DNA of 64,000 nucleotides from Bacteroidaceae bacterium (GTDB taxonomy: Bacteria > Bacteroidota > Bacteroidia > Bacteroidales > Bacteroidaceae), in contig JAGBGU010000005.1 of the NCBI GenBank assembly GCA_017935785.1, forward strand, positions 1 to 64,000. Direction: 5' to 3'. Positions 52,014 through 61,029 of the stretch are shown here, one piece after another. Position 1 is the stretch's first letter. Each line of letters begins with the position of its first letter. The notes below the pieces were generated by a model. It was not told the DNA's origin. It saw nothing but the letters and a program-made list of their open reading frames with translations, and made no database searches. Position numbers and translations under genes: made by a program.

Positions 52014-54182
52014 ATGAAAACACGGGTATTTCTTATTACATTAGCTCTAACCTTAGTACACAGTATTTGTACCGCCGGTTCAGTATATAAACTTTATGTT
52101 TCCACAAAGGGAAGCGATTCTAATCCGGGAACCGGTAAACAGCCTCTTGCCTCGCTGCAGGGTGCATTGGCAAGAGTTATAGCGTTGCAAGGGGACGATA
52201 AAATTGAAAAATTTGTGGTGGATGTAGATGCCGGAGAATATCAGTCCCTTGACGCGCTTGTAATTAACCATACCCTGGACAAACCCATTGAATTCCGCGG
52301 TTCCTCTTCAGGACAAAGCGTGATGTGCGGCGGTATGAAAACTGCACAGTTCTCTGTCGTAAACGAAAAATTATGGCGGGTATCTATCCCCGAAGTAGTA
52401 CGTTATGGCTTCCGTTTTGAACAGATATATATCAACGGAGAACGACGTTTTCGTGCCCAAACTCCAAACCGGGGAGAGTTTGCTTCCATAACAAACGTAA
52501 AGGAAATAGCTGTTGATTCCACCAATTTGGGACGCGACATTAAAGGATGGGAAGTGCTTTGCATTACGCCCAAGGAAAAACTTCACTTCGGGAACAAGTG
52601 CCGCACCAAATATATTGGCGAATCTATTGCCGATCCCTCTCAGGGCAAACTGAAAATAGGAGAGGCAATGGGTCAGCCTCTGCTCAGTTTCTACCATAAA
52701 TGGGACGTTACCCGACGACCACTTCAACACGTTGATACATGCGGTATTATGTATGTTTCAGGCGTGGAGCCACATCCATGGAATAATATAAATACGCGTT
52801 CGCGCTTTGTTGCCGAGAACGACGCTAATTTTATGGATGCTGCCGGAGAATGGATTCTGTGCGAGGACGGATGGCTTTATTACATTCCCTGCGAAGGTGA
52901 GACGGTAGAGAATGTTACCTGTAAAATTCCTGTAACGGAACAATTTATACAAATAAACGGAAATAGTATGGAATCTATGGTGGAGAACGTAACGTTCAGC
53001 AACCTCCACTTTGAATGCGCCTCATATATAACGCCTTTTAATGGCAATACTCAAATGCAGGCTGCAGCGGGAATAGGAACCGTAGTGGAAGTTAATTTTG
53101 CCCGTAACATAAACTTTACAGACTGTTCCTTTGCTCACACAGGTCTGGGCGGAATATGGTTCAAGAGAGGATGTAGCGAATGTTCCGTACAACGGTGCCA
53201 TATTTATGATTTGGGCGCAAGCGGTGTGAAAATAGGCGAAACCTTTATCCGTGACAACCATGACGAAATTACCCGTAACATTACTATTGACAACAACATT
53301 ATACAGCACGGCGGAATGGTTTTTCCTAGTGCAGTTGGCGTAACAATCTTCAATGCATCTGACAACAAGATTACGCATAACGACATTGCCGACTTCCGCT
53401 ATACGGGAGTATCGGTTGGTTGGGTATGGGGCTATAGTTTTAGTCCATCCAAGCGCAACATAATAGAGTATAACCACATTCATCATCTGGGTTGGGCCCA
53501 ATTATCGGATATGGGCGGTGTATATACCCTGGGTTCTTCAGAAGGCACATCCATAAGTAACAACGTTCTGCACCACATCTATTCGCTTTACTACGGTGGA
53601 TGGGGACTGTACAACGATGAAGGCTCAAGCGGCATACGCTTAGAAAACAATCTTGTATATAACTGTAAGAGCGGAGGCTACCACCAACATTACGGCAAAG
53701 AAAACATTATAAAGAACAACATCTTTGCCAATCAGATACGCACACAACTGGAAGCTTCGCGCATAGAACAGCACCTTTCCTTCAATTTTACCAACAATAT
53801 TGTATATTACAACAGCGGTTCGCTATGTGGTATAAACTGGAAAAACGTTGGACACAAATCGGATTACAACTGCTACTATTGCACTAATGCGTCAGAAAAA
53901 ATAGATTTCCAGGGCTTGTCATTTTCCGAGTGGCAGCATAAAGGACAGGACACACATTCTTTCATAGAAGACCCCATTTTTACTGATATCCAAGCTGAAA
54001 ATTTCACTCCAAAAAATAAGGAATTACTCAAAAAAATTGGCTTCAGAATGTTTGACTACTCCAAAGCCGGTGTGTACGGTTCCAAAAAATGGAAACAAAA
54101 AGCAGAACTGAGTAATGAAATGAAAGCTGCATTCGACAAATTGGTTAAGGACTACGAAGAACAGAACATAACGGATTGGTAA
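52014..54182 (+). CDS. Exported right-handed beta-helix protein (GH141-like?)
   Basis: 722 residues with a signal peptide (FLITLALTLVHSICTAG). It begins with the KLYVSTKGSDSNPGTGKQPLASLQGA pattern of parallel-beta-helix glycan enzymes. From about 330 the helix coils repeat as NITIDNNIIQHGG, NKITHNDIADFRYTG, NIIEYNHIHHLG and SISNNVLHHIY. The segment GWAQLSDMGGVYTLGSSEGT recalls GH141 (an alpha-L-fucosidase or xylanase family); that assignment is tentative. The fucose operon 3 kb away would fit a fucosidase. Single gene with its own promoter and terminator. Confidence 0.78.
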   Translation: MKTRVFLITLALTLVHSICTAGSVYKLYVSTKGSDSNPGTGKQPLASLQGALARVIALQGDDKIEKFVVDVDAGEYQSLDALVINHTLDKPIEFRGSSSGQSVMCGGMKTAQFSVVNEKLWRVSIPEVVRYGFRFEQIYINGERRFRAQTPNRGEFASITNVKEIAVDSTNLGRDIKGWEVLCITPKEKLHFGNKCRTKYIGESIADPSQGKLKIGEAMGQPLLSFYHKWDVTRRPLQHVDTCGIMYVSGVEPHPWNNINTRSRFVAENDANFMDAAGEWILCEDGWLYYIPCEGETVENVTCKIPVTEQFIQINGNSMESMVENVTFSNLHFECASYITPFNGNTQMQAAAGIGTVVEVNFARNINFTDCSFAHTGLGGIWFKRGCSECSVQRCHIYDLGASGVKIGETFIRDNHDEITRNITIDNNIIQHGGMVFPSAVGVTIFNASDNKITHNDIADFRYTGVSVGWVWGYSFSPSKRNIIEYNHIHHLGWAQLSDMGGVYTLGSSEGTSISNNVLHHIYSLYYGGWGLYNDEGSSGIRLENNLVYNCKSGGYHQHYGKENIIKNNIFANQIRTQLEASRIEQHLSFNFTNNIVYYNSGSLCGINWKNVGHKSDYNCYYCTNASEKIDFQGLSFSEWQHKGQDTHSFIEDPIFTDIQAENFTPKNKELLKKIGFRMFDYSKAGVYGSKKWKQKAELSNEMKAAFDKLVKDYEEQNITDW

Positions 54183-54227
54183 TAATAATTAAAGGTTCGC
54201 ATGGTATTACGCCATTCTTTTGTATAA

Positions 54228-54345
54228 CCCCAATGTCATGCTGAATTTAGTTAAGAATCTGTCCGCGGAGAAGGAATAGTAAAAACTCGCTGTTAGATGC
54301 TTAAAAAAATTATTAGCTTTCGCTCATCGAAAACATCCTTTATTT
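54228..54345. repeat. Intergenic repeat (TCATGCTGAA plus CTCATCGAAAACATC)
   Basis: AATGTCATGCTGAATTTAGT...ATCTGTCCGCGGAGAAGGA, then TTCGCTCATCGAAAACATCC, matching the blocks at 51600-51735 in changed order. Confidence 0.6.
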
Positions 54346-54374
54346 TTTTTTACATACAAAAGTTGAATTATAAA

Positions 54375-54414
54375 AATAATCCTCCCAAAAGAATTATTCT
54401 TCGAGAGGATTATT
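54375..54414. terminator. Bidirectional terminator
   Basis: AATAATCCTC pairs with GAGGATTATT across 20 bases, with T-tracts on both strands. It separates the convergent beta-helix and nadA genes. Confidence 0.75.
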
Positions 54415-54432
54415 ATTTTTTACTTTTTTCTT

Positions 54433-55437
54433 TTACAATCCCAGCTTCTCACTTATTTCCAACATCCGTTCAATGGAAACGACAGCTTTTTTTGCTACTT
54501 CTGCATCCACCTCGATACAGGGCCATTCGTGCTTGAGAGAGTTGTATATTTTCTGAAGGGTGACAAGCTTCATGTAGTTGCATTCGTTGCAAGCGCATGA
54601 TCCGTCTTCTGGAGGAGCAGGAATGAAATTCTTCTGCGGACAAGCTTTCTTCATTTCGTGCAGGATGCCGCTTTCTGTAGCTACAATAAAGGTCTGGGCG
54701 CTGTCCTCAATGCTGTATTTGAGCAGAGCTGCCGTTGAACCCACCTTGTCGGCCAATTTTACCACGGCTCCCTTGCATTCGGGGTGTACAAGCACCTTGG
54801 CATCGGGATATTGCTTTTTAAGCTCCAGAATCTTCTCCAGGGAGAATTTCTCATGTACATGACAGCATCCGTCCCAAAGCACCATGCTGCGGCCTGTAAT
54901 GCTGTTTATATAATTGCCCAGGTTGCGGTCGGGACCGAAGATAATAGGCGTGTCCTTTGGGAAGCTTTCCACAATCTGACGGGCGTTGCTGCTGGTTACC
55001 ACTACATCGGTTACCGCCTTAGTTGCGGCAGTGGTGTTTACATAGCTGATGACGGTGTGGCCGGGATGTTCGCCAACGAACTTTTCAAATTCATCTGCTG
55101 GACAACTTTCGGCCAGAGAACAAGTGGCATTAAGATCGGGCACAATCACCTTTTTGTCGGGGCAGAGTATCTTGGCCGTCTCGCCCATAAAGTGAACGCC
55201 ACACATTACGATGATGTCGGCATCTGTCTGAGCAGCCTTTTGTGCCAGAGCCAGACTGTCACCCACAAAATCCGCCACGTCCTGCACAACACCCTCGGTA
55301 TAGTAATGCGCCATAATGACAGCATTCTTTTCCTTACACATTAGGCGTATTTCATTTTTCAAGTCCATGCCTTGGGGCAGAGGTTCGTCTACGAAACCTT
55401 TCTCCTTCCAGTTATTGTCCACCATGTTTTTATACAT
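54433..55437 (-). CDS. nadA: Quinolinate synthase
   Basis: 334 residues; a start at 55425 (MVDNNW) is also possible. It condenses iminoaspartate with dihydroxyacetone phosphate in NAD synthesis, using a 4Fe-4S cluster. Motifs: AVIMAHYYTEGVVQDVADF, DSLALAQKA, VHFMGETAKILCPDK, LNATCSLAESCP (cluster Cys region), NTTAATKAVTDVVVTSSNA, FGPDRNLGNYI and NECNYMKL. nadB is not nearby. Confidence 0.96.
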   Translation of the reverse strand: MYKNMVDNNWKEKGFVDEPLPQGMDLKNEIRLMCKEKNAVIMAHYYTEGVVQDVADFVGDSLALAQKAAQTDADIIVMCGVHFMGETAKILCPDKKVIVPDLNATCSLAESCPADEFEKFVGEHPGHTVISYVNTTAATKAVTDVVVTSSNARQIVESFPKDTPIIFGPDRNLGNYINSITGRSMVLWDGCCHVHEKFSLEKILELKKQYPDAKVLVHPECKGAVVKLADKVGSTAALLKYSIEDSAQTFIVATESGILHEMKKACPQKNFIPAPPEDGSCACNECNYMKLVTLQKIYNSLKHEWPCIEVDAEVAKKAVVSIERMLEISEKLGL

Positions 55438-55500
55438 TATTATTTTTATATTTTATTTTTTAATTAGAAATATATGATGATGTATATGGCAAGAGGATAA

Positions 55501-55783
55501 TGTGCATAACTTTTACTTATCCACACCCTTTTTTTTATACACTGGATATCATCATATTTATTGCCATTTTTCCTTGTTGCCTTACAGGCTGAAACAGAGC
55601 TTGTGGAGCAAAGTTGTTTCCATACTTATCCACATCCGTTTATAAGTGCAAATTTAATAACTTTCATTCATATACCATGTAAATAAGTGCTGAAAATTGC
55701 TGTTATGGGCCGTTTTATTGCGGTTGATAAATAATTTGTTTTCTTTTGTTGTGAAAGTTATCAACATAATTGTTTATCTTTGT
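55501..55783. other. oriC: Candidate chromosomal replication origin with DnaA-box-like sites
   Basis: Perfect DnaA boxes TTATCCACA at 55517-55525 and 55626-55634, TTATGCACA on the minus strand at 55509-55501, and TTATCAACA at 55758-55766, in an AT-rich 400-base gene-free stretch between divergent nadA and a SpoU methyltransferase gene. A TATCTTTG -7 box near 55776 with a TTG 24 bases before it likely serves the methyltransferase gene. The origin call is inference. Confidence 0.45.
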
Positions 55784-55835
55784 AGCCTACTTTTCAACAT
55801 AGTTATTGTCCGTTTTTATAATTAGAAAACATATA

Positions 55836-56366
55836 ATGCGAAAACTTAAAGTAACGGAGATGCAGCGCATAAGCGTGGAGGAATTTCAGTCTGCGGAGAA
55901 GACGCCTCTGGTAGTGGTTTTGGATCATGTACGCAGTTTGTATAATGTGGGTTCTGTATTCCGTACCGCAGATGCTTTCCGTCTGTCAGGCATTTGTCTG
56001 TGCGGCATAACAGCCTGTCCCCCTCATCCCGAAATTCACAAGACAGCCCTTGGAGCGGAAGACAGTGTATACTGGAAACATTATGAGCGGACGGAAGATG
56101 CGGTTTCTTTTTTAAAAGGACAGGGGTATACCGTACTGGCCGTAGAACAATGCCAGGGCAGTACCATGCTTCAAGACTTCAGGCCCGAAGCGGACAAAAA
56201 ATATGCCGTTATACTGGGGAACGAGGTTAAGGGAGTACAGCAGCAGGTAGTGGACAGTTGTGACGGTTGTCTGGAAATACCGCAGTTCGGCACCAAGCAC
56301 AGCATGAATGTTTCCGTTACGGCAGGCATTGTGATGTGGCACTTTGCACAGTCAGTTCTTTTATAA
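55836..56366 (+). CDS. SpoU/TrmH-family RNA methyltransferase
   Basis: 176 residues from ATG 55836; the frame opens 30 bases earlier at a TTG. 2'-O-ribose methyltransferase motifs: VVLDHVRSLYNVGSVFRTAD (motif 1 with the catalytic Arg), YAVILGNEVKGV (motif 2) and LEIPQFGTKHSMNVSVTAGI (motif 3). Without the N-terminal substrate-binding domain, the target could be tRNA or rRNA. Divergent from nadA across the candidate origin. Confidence 0.9.
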   Translation: MRKLKVTEMQRISVEEFQSAEKTPLVVVLDHVRSLYNVGSVFRTADAFRLSGICLCGITACPPHPEIHKTALGAEDSVYWKHYERTEDAVSFLKGQGYTVLAVEQCQGSTMLQDFRPEADKKYAVILGNEVKGVQQQVVDSCDGCLEIPQFGTKHSMNVSVTAGIVMWHFAQSVLL

Positions 56367-56431
56367 AAAAAGATACAATAAGCCAAACGTAGATGGTCAT
56401 GGGGGGCTTTTTATATAAAAAAAATAAGAAA

Positions 56432-57358
56432 ATGAAACGTATTGTATTTTTCCTTTTAAATGTTTCTCTATTCTTTTTCTCCGCTTCTGTTTTGGCAAAA
56501 GAGAAGAAACTTGTGAAACCTAAATTTCACAAGGCATTCACAGAGAATTTTAGCAAGGATGCTTCAAAGTTCTTTAATATGAACAGTGGTACAAAACGTA
56601 AAAGCGGACAGATGAGATATTTTTCCGGAATGCATTCTTTTTGTGAAAAGGGAACAGACGTAATGATGTTCAGAATGGATTCGACAGATCCTGTAGGACC
56701 TGGAAGAGGTCCTGAAATATGTTCAAAAAACTATACATATTACGGGTCTTATGCTGCCAGAATCCGGATTCCCGATGTAAGGGAAGTACAGCCCAATGCG
56801 GGTGCGGTAGTCGGCTATTTTACCTATAATATGGAAAAGGAGAAAGGATTGAGCGAAATAGATTGGGAATGGCTCATTGCAGATCCCGAGATAGTATATA
56901 TAGGTACTTGGACAGGAAAGCAGAACAAACTCCAGCGTATAGGACGTATTATAAACCTTGCCAAGGGAATTATTTACGAAAGTATATATAAGTCGCCTCA
57001 CGACGGTAACAAGCCACACAAACTTACTGGTTTACAGAACCAACCGGAAAGGATACTTGCCATTGAAGGATTCAATGCCGCAAAGCAGTTTTATACTTAT
57101 GGTTTTGACTGGTATTCTGACCGTTTGGTTTGGTGGATTTTGCATCCCAAGACAGAGGAAAATATTATATTGTGGGATTATCAGGGTTCTACACCGTACT
57201 TTACAGGAATACCGGATAACAAGACGCGCTATTTGCTGAACTTTTGGCATACCGACAACTGGCCTGTACACACCAATCCGAAATCTGTGGAGAAACCGAA
57301 GTATTCCTATGAAGTGGAAATAGACTGGATGTCATACAAACCCTTTCCCATTCCTTAA
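56432..57358 (+). CDS. GH16-like exported glycoside hydrolase
   Basis: 308 residues from ATG 56432, giving the signal peptide MKRIVFFLLNVSLFFFSASVLA; an upstream ATG at 56393 would add 13 charged residues. The catalytic motif of GH16 appears as LSEIDWEWL (E-x-D-x-E). Around it are YGSYAARIRIPDV, FYTYGFDWYSDRLVWWI and LLNFWHTDNWP, as in the concanavalin-like jelly-roll of GH16/laminarinase-like enzymes. Specificity is unclear; galactan-type or mucin O-glycan endo-activity are options. It lies 99 bases before fucI, with a promoter between. Confidence 0.83.
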   Translation: MKRIVFFLLNVSLFFFSASVLAKEKKLVKPKFHKAFTENFSKDASKFFNMNSGTKRKSGQMRYFSGMHSFCEKGTDVMMFRMDSTDPVGPGRGPEICSKNYTYYGSYAARIRIPDVREVQPNAGAVVGYFTYNMEKEKGLSEIDWEWLIADPEIVYIGTWTGKQNKLQRIGRIINLAKGIIYESIYKSPHDGNKPHKLTGLQNQPERILAIEGFNAAKQFYTYGFDWYSDRLVWWILHPKTEENIILWDYQGSTPYFTGIPDNKTRYLLNFWHTDNWPVHTNPKSVEKPKYSYEVEIDWMSYKPFPIP

Positions 57359-57381
57359 TTTATGTTATTTTTTCAGTCTTT

Positions 57382-57414
57382 TTTGGTTCATAATCAATAT
57401 TTTTCGTAAATTTG
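57382..57414 (+). promoter_or_regulatory. fucI promoter
   Basis: TTTG (57382-57385), 21 bases, TAAATTTG (57407-57414), 43 bases before ATG 57458: good consensus fit. Confidence 0.65.
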
Positions 57415-57457
57415 TGCTGATATGGACAAATATTAACATTTAAAAGAAAATAATACT

Positions 57458-59233
57458 ATGAGCAAATATCCGAAAATAGGTATCCGTCCTACTATTGACG
57501 GTCGTCAGGGTGGTGTTCGCGAAAGTCTTGAAGAAAAGACAATGAATTTGGCAAAGGCTGTTGCCGAACTGATTTCAGCCAATGTAAAGTATGCCGACGG
57601 CACTCCGGTTGAATGTGTGATAGCGGACGGCACAATAGGTCGTGTGGCAGAAACTGCCGCCTGTCAGGCAAAGTTTGAACGCGAGGGCGTAGGTGCTACC
57701 ATTTCAGTTACTTCCTGCTGGTGTTATGGTTCTGAAACCATGGATATGCATCCTCATTGGCCCAAAGCCGTTTGGGGATTCAACGGAACGGAGCGTCCCG
57801 GTGCAGTTTATTTGGCAGCCGTACTTGCCGGCCATGCGCAAAAGGGACTTCCGGCATTTGGCATTTACGGACATGACGTACAGGATTTGTCGGACAATAC
57901 TATTCCTGCGGATGTAACAGAAAAAATATTGCGCTGGGCACGTGCTGCCGTGGCCGTGGCCGCCATGCGTGGCGAGAGCTATCTTTCCATCGGCAGCCAG
58001 TGTATGGGAATTGCAGGTAGCATTGTAGATCAGAACTTCTTCCAGGAATATTTGGGAATGCGTAACGAAAGCGTGGACGAAACGGAAATTCTCCGTCGTA
58101 TGGACGAAGGTATTTACGACCATGAAGAATATGAAAAAGCCATGGCTTGGACAGAAAAATACTGCAAGTCAAACGAAGGTTGGGACAAGAACCGGCCAGA
58201 AAAACAGAAAGACCGTGCCGGAAAGGATGCCGACTGGGAATTTGTGGTGAAGATGACACTTATCGTACGCGATCTTATGAAGGGAAATCCCAAGCTTCGC
58301 GAAATGGGTTTCCTGGAAGAGGCCATCGGACACAATGCCATAGCTGCCGGATTCCAGGGTCAGCGCCAATGGACCGACTGGAAACCTAACGGAGACTTTA
58401 CAGAAGCGCTCTTGTGCAGTACGTTCGATTGGAACGGTATCCGCGAAGCTTATGTACTGGCTACGGAAAACGATGCCTGCAACGGTGTGGCCATGCTGTT
58501 TGGCAAACTGCTGACCGGTTGCGGACAAATGTTCTCTGACGTGCGTACATATTGGAGTCCGGAGGCAGTGGAACGTGTGACCGGAAAGAAACTGACCGGA
58601 TTGGCAAGCGGAGGTATGATTCATCTTATAAATTCTGGAGCCACTACGCTGGATGCCACCGGTGCCAGCGTCAATGCAGCCGGAGAAGCTTGTATGAAAC
58701 CCTGTTGGGAAATGACCGAAACCGATGTAGAAGGTTGTCTGAAGAACACCAACTGGATGCCTGCTGACCGTGATTATTTCCGTGGAGGAGGCTTCTCAAG
58801 CAATTTCCTCTCCAAGGGTGGAATGCCCGTAACCATGAGCCGTCTTAACTTGGTAAAGGGACTGGGTCCCGTACTTCAGATTGCCGAGGGATGGACAGCC
58901 GATGTGGATTCTGAAATTCATGAGGTACTTAATATGCGCACAGACCCCACTTGGCCCACTACCTGGTTTGTTCCCCGTTTGGACGAAACAAAGGCACCCT
59001 TCAAAGATGTCTATTCCGTTATGAATAACTGGGGTGCCAATCACGGAGCCATCAGTTACGGCCATATAGGAGCCGACCTCATTACATTGGCTTCTATGCT
59101 CCGTATTCCGGTATGCATGCACAATGTGCCCGAGGATGACATTTTCCGTCCCGCTGCCTGGAATGCGTTCGGAATGGACAAGGAAGGAGCCGACTACAGA
59201 GCCTGTCAGAACTACGGACCTATATATAAATAA
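57458..59233 (+). CDS. fucI: L-fucose isomerase
   Basis: 591 residues, full length. It converts L-fucose to L-fuculose, the first step of fucose catabolism. Signature: [86 protein letters not shown] and [16 protein letters not shown]. First gene of the fucose group. Third codon positions are richer in G and T than in genes left of 55 kb. Confidence 0.97.
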   Translation: MSKYPKIGIRPTIDGRQGGVRESLEEKTMNLAKAVAELISANVKYADGTPVECVIADGTIGRVAETAACQAKFEREGVGATISVTSCWCYGSETMDMHPHWPKAVWGFNGTERPGAVYLAAVLAGHAQKGLPAFGIYGHDVQDLSDNTIPADVTEKILRWARAAVAVAAMRGESYLSIGSQCMGIAGSIVDQNFFQEYLGMRNESVDETEILRRMDEGIYDHEEYEKAMAWTEKYCKSNEGWDKNRPEKQKDRAGKDADWEFVVKMTLIVRDLMKGNPKLREMGFLEEAIGHNAIAAGFQGQRQWTDWKPNGDFTEALLCSTFDWNGIREAYVLATENDACNGVAMLFGKLLTGCGQMFSDVRTYWSPEAVERVTGKKLTGLASGGMIHLINSGATTLDATGASVNAAGEACMKPCWEMTETDVEGCLKNTNWMPADRDYFRGGGFSSNFLSKGGMPVTMSRLNLVKGLGPVLQIAEGWTADVDSEIHEVLNMRTDPTWPTTWFVPRLDETKAPFKDVYSVMNNWGANHGAISYGHIGADLITLASMLRIPVCMHNVPEDDIFRPAAWNAFGMDKEGADYRACQNYGPIYK

Positions 59234-59249
59234 TGTATATATGAAATAA

Positions 59250-59300
59250 GAAGAATGAAGCGCCTTTCATTTTGTATGGTGTCTTCATTCTTCATTTTTA
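59250..59300 (+). terminator. Terminator-like hairpin between fucI and the mutarotase gene
   Basis: GAAGAATGAAG (59250-59260) pairs exactly with CTTCATTCTTC (59283-59293), followed by ATTTTTAT. It may lower expression of the distal genes relative to fucI, or act in mRNA processing. Confidence 0.65.
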
Positions 59301-59319
59301 TACCTTTTTAAAATAAGAT

Positions 59320-59709
59320 ATGATGGAAAATCCAAAGAACGGTTATCCGGTAAAGCCCTATAACGGTCCTGTAAAACGCTATTGCCAGACACTTGATCTG
59401 CGGGACAATCCCGAACTTATAGCCGAATACCGTCGCCGGCACAGCAAGGAACACGCCTGGCCGGAAATTCTGAAGGGCATCAGGGAAGTGGGCATATTGG
59501 GAATGGAAATCTATATTCTGGGCACGCGCCTGTTCATGATAGTGGAAACTCCTATGGACTTTGAATGGGAAGCGGCAATGGAACGTCTGTCCACCCTACC
59601 GCGACAGGCTGAGTGGGAAGACTATATGGCCGAATTTCAGTTGGTAAAGTCCGGAATGTCCTCGGCAGAAAAATGGCAGCTCATGGAGCGAATGTTCCAC
59701 CTGTATTAA
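59320..59709 (+). CDS. RhaM/DUF718-type sugar mutarotase (L-fucose mutarotase role likely)
   Basis: 129 residues. Features of the rhamnose mutarotase family: RYCQTLDLRDNPELIAEYRRRH, EHAWPEILKGIREVGILGMEIYILGTRLFMIVE, and the late LPRQAEWEDYM. It interconverts alpha and beta anomers of a deoxyhexose; next to fucI and fucP, L-fucose is the probable substrate. The start could be ATG 59320 or 59323. It lies 10 bases ahead of fucP. Confidence 0.88.
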   Translation: MMENPKNGYPVKPYNGPVKRYCQTLDLRDNPELIAEYRRRHSKEHAWPEILKGIREVGILGMEIYILGTRLFMIVETPMDFEWEAAMERLSTLPRQAEWEDYMAEFQLVKSGMSSAEKWQLMERMFHLY

Positions 59710-59719
59710 AACTATTGTC

Positions 59720-61012
59720 ATGCAGAACAGACTTGTTGAAAAGAAATATATTGTAACCTTTATCCTCATAACCTCGCTGTTTTCCCTTTGGGGGTTTGCC
59801 AATGACATTACCAATCCCATGGTGGCGGCTTTTCAGACGGTAATGGAACTTTCGGCTTTCAAGGCTTCGTGGGTACAGTTTGCCTTCTATGGCGGATATG
59901 CCACAATGGCCGTTCCGGCAGCGCTCTTTATAAGGCGGTTCAATTATAAGAGCGGAATACTGTTGGGATTGGCACTCTATGCTGTGGGTGCATTTCTTTT
60001 TATTCCGGCAGCTGGGCAGCAGAATTTCCTGTTCTTCTGTCTTTCGCTTTATATTCTTACCTTCGGGTTGGCATTTTTGGAAACCACGGCAAATCCCTTC
60101 ATTCTGTCCCTGGGTTCTAAGGAAACCTCTACCCGCCGCCTTAATCTGTCCCAGGCATTCAATCCCATGGGTTCCCTATCGGGTATGGCAGTGGCTTCGC
60201 TTGTAGTGTTGCCTCAGTTATGGTCGGACCGCCGTGATGCGGCAGGAGAAATCATATTCCATACGCTGAGCGAAGCTGAAAAAGCTGAAATCCGACTTCA
60301 TGACCTGGCCGTAATCCGCGACCCTTATGTGGTACTTGGCGTGGTGGTACTGGTAATGTTTGTAATTATAGCGCTGAAGAAGATGCCGCGTACCACGGCA
60401 GACGAGATACAGGATTCTGCCTTTAACACAATTCGCCGTTTGTGGCACAACGTAGTTTATCGCGAAGGCGTGGTGGCACAGATATTCTATGTGGCGGCAC
60501 AGATAATGGTATGGACATTCATCATCCAGTATGCTGACAATTTGGGTATTAACAAGGCTACGGCACAAAACTACAACATATTTGCCATGTCCATGTTCCT
60601 TTGCAGCCGTTTCATCAGTACCTTCCTTATGAAATACGCCAATTCGCGCATATTGCTGGCCGTATTCGGAACAGGAGCCATGCTCTGCAGCCTGGGTACC
60701 ATTTTCATTGTGGGCATATACGGATTGTATTGTCTGGTAGGCATATCCGCATTCATGTCGCTGATGTTCCCCACAATCTATGGTATAGCTTTGGAAAATG
60801 TGGAAAGCCGGGATACATCGCTCGGAGCCGCTTTTTTGATTATGGCCATTGTGGGAGGTGCCGTAATGCCACCCTTGCAGGGTCTTATCATTGACCAGGG
60901 CAACGTGGCCGGACTTCCGGCAGTGAACGTATCCTTTGCGCTGCCCCTTCTCTGTTTCTTCATCATCACCGTCTATGGCATACGGGCTTATGTAAGAAGA
61001 GGAATAAGTTGA
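59720..61012 (+). CDS. fucP: L-fucose:proton symporter
   Basis: 430 residues with 12 membrane helices of the major facilitator superfamily. The FucP signature is visible: SLFSLWGFANDITNPMVAAF, ASWVQFAFYGGYATMAVPAA, FLETTANPFILSLG, QAFNPMGSLSG, and VAGLPAVNVSF. Imports L-fucose together with protons across the inner membrane. It sits between the mutarotase and GH20 genes. Confidence 0.95.
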   Translation: MQNRLVEKKYIVTFILITSLFSLWGFANDITNPMVAAFQTVMELSAFKASWVQFAFYGGYATMAVPAALFIRRFNYKSGILLGLALYAVGAFLFIPAAGQQNFLFFCLSLYILTFGLAFLETTANPFILSLGSKETSTRRLNLSQAFNPMGSLSGMAVASLVVLPQLWSDRRDAAGEIIFHTLSEAEKAEIRLHDLAVIRDPYVVLGVVVLVMFVIIALKKMPRTTADEIQDSAFNTIRRLWHNVVYREGVVAQIFYVAAQIMVWTFIIQYADNLGINKATAQNYNIFAMSMFLCSRFISTFLMKYANSRILLAVFGTGAMLCSLGTIFIVGIYGLYCLVGISAFMSLMFPTIYGIALENVESRDTSLGAAFLIMAIVGGAVMPPLQGLIIDQGNVAGLPAVNVSFALPLLCFFIITVYGIRAYVRRGIS

Positions 61013-61029
61013 AATTTTAAAAAATACAA

